A DNA stretch of 33,599 nt, from NCBI GenBank assembly GCA_030037775.1, contig JASHQB010000250.1, positions 1 through 33,599 of the forward strand, written 5' to 3'. The position numbers were made by a program, and so were the translations under genes. This document shows, piece by piece, positions 32,974 to 33,599 of this stretch (position 1 is the stretch's first letter; the number at the start of each line of letters is the position of its first letter). The stretch comes from Candidatus Acidiferrales bacterium (lineage in GTDB: Bacteria > Acidobacteriota > Terriglobia > Acidiferrales > UBA7541). A model generated the notes under the pieces. It did not search any database. It was not told the origin of the DNA and worked only from the letters and a program-made list of their open reading frames with translations.

Positions 32974-33599
32974 ATGGCCTCCTCAGCACAAGCCGAAAAA
33001 GCCCACAAGCTCCTGGCGCTTCATGTCGGCCCGCGTATCCTTGTCTTGCCCAACGCGTGGGACGTGGCCAGCGCGCGCGTTTTCGAAGATGCTGGCTTCC
33101 CCGCCATCGCCACCAGCAGCGCCGCCGTGGCCAATTCGCTCGGCTATCCCGACGGCGAAAAAATCTCTCGCGACGAAATGCTCGAAGTGGTCGCGCGCAT
33201 CACCCGCGCGGTTTCCGTTCCGGTCACCGCCGACATGGAAGCGGGTTACGGCAAGACTCCTGAAGACCTCGCGCAGACCGCCGTTGCCATCATCGAAGCC
33301 GGGGCCGTCGGCTGCAACATCGAGGACTTAGTGAACGAAGGCTCCCGCCAACTTTTTCCCATCGAACTGCAGCAGCGCAAGATTCGCGCCATGGTCGAAG
33401 CCGCGAAAAAACTTCGCGTGCACCTGGTCATCAACGCGCGCACCGATATCTACCTGGAAGAAGTCGGCGACCCTGCCGCGCGCGCCGACCGCACCATCGA
33501 GCGCCTCAACGCCTATCGCGAAGCTGGCGCCGAATCGCTCTTCGCTCCCGGCGTGAAGGACCCCGCAGCGATCGAAACGCTCGTCCGCGCGGTGAAAGG
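32974..33599 (+). CDS. Isocitrate lyase / PEP mutase superfamily enzyme, 3' end outside the window
   Basis: At least 208 residues, open to the right edge. The start PRILVLPNAWDVASARVFED, then ATSSAAVANSLGYPDG, VPVTADMEAGYG, GAVGCNIEDL and INARTDIYLEE follow the alpha/beta barrel of the PEP mutase branch. The Asp in TADMEAGYG and Glu in NIED bind Mg2+ in the family. The KKCGH loop of true isocitrate lyase is not seen, so carbon-carbon lyase activity on another 2-oxoacid-type substrate (such as oxaloacetate or a methylisocitrate-like compound) is more likely; which is unknown. ATG 32974 directly abuts the preceding stop. Confidence 0.9.
   Translation, partial: MASSAQAEKAHKLLALHVGPRILVLPNAWDVASARVFEDAGFPAIATSSAAVANSLGYPDGEKISRDEMLEVVARITRAVSVPVTADMEAGYGKTPEDLAQTAVAIIEAGAVGCNIEDLVNEGSRQLFPIELQQRKIRAMVEAAKKLRVHLVINARTDIYLEEVGDPAARADRTIERLNAYREAGAESLFAPGVKDPAAIETLVRAVK

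Noticed and set aside
1-33599. CRISPR array, prophage, transposon or integron
   Set aside because: No regularly spaced repeats, no integrase, transposase or capsid motifs; composition is even across the window.

Overview
The window looks like a chromosomal segment of an Acidobacteriota genome (Terriglobia-like). This is an inference from gene content, not from a marker gene. The clues are an 821-residue MacB-like permease of the acidobacterial ADOP type, GTP-dependent PEP carboxykinase, secreted imidazolonepropionase-like amidohydrolases in tandem, a His/Pro-rich secreted protein, and GC-rich coding sequence with strong GGAGG ribosome sites. I see no phage, IS element, CRISPR array, tRNA or rRNA gene.

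Layout. 1-1298: the start of a lipoprotein phosphoesterase and a membrane protein with a metalloprotease-like signature, both leftward. 1299-1893: a gene-poor stretch with a strong orphan intrinsic terminator on the plus strand and a possible small RNA. 1894-2836: dcd and a divergent HU/IHF-type gene with a clear promoter. 2911-4484: a carboxylesterase broken by one frameshift. 4513-8748: an ADOP permease, a probable outer-membrane protein and a DUF5694 protein. 8829-13253: a well-bounded leftward operon (promoter, three overlapping amidohydrolase genes, terminator). 13399-17445: a His-rich secreted protein, a FadN-type beta-oxidation fusion enzyme and a patatin. 17463-22767: a small unknown gene, an OmpA-family coiled-coil protein, pckG, a YjbR protein and a Cys-rich unknown. 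22938-25640: a peroxiredoxin facing a leftward NRAMP-like transporter / small membrane protein / cytochrome c operon. 25780-27881: DUF3467, PilZ and a membrane diguanylate cyclase. 28013-31932: a sulfur-carrier cysteine-synthesis cluster (CysM, JAMM peptidase, CysO-like carrier, MoeZ-like activating enzyme), a CDGSH protein downstream and a DinB protein upstream. 32066-33599: two unknown proteins and the start of a PEP mutase/isocitrate lyase family enzyme.

The most system-like parts are three. (a) The cysteine-synthesis cluster brings every step of the protein-bound thiocarboxylate route together; its carrier ends Gly-Gly-Ala-Glu, so it would need trimming, and a JAMM peptidase is encoded next to it. 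(b) In the amidohydrolase operon only the middle enzyme keeps its metal ligands; the outer two appear catalytically dead. (c) The NRAMP-like transporter lacks the usual metal-binding motifs and sits in an operon with a lipoprotein cytochrome c. Positions, motifs and hairpins were read by eye. Family names rest on recognised motifs, and no database search was run.
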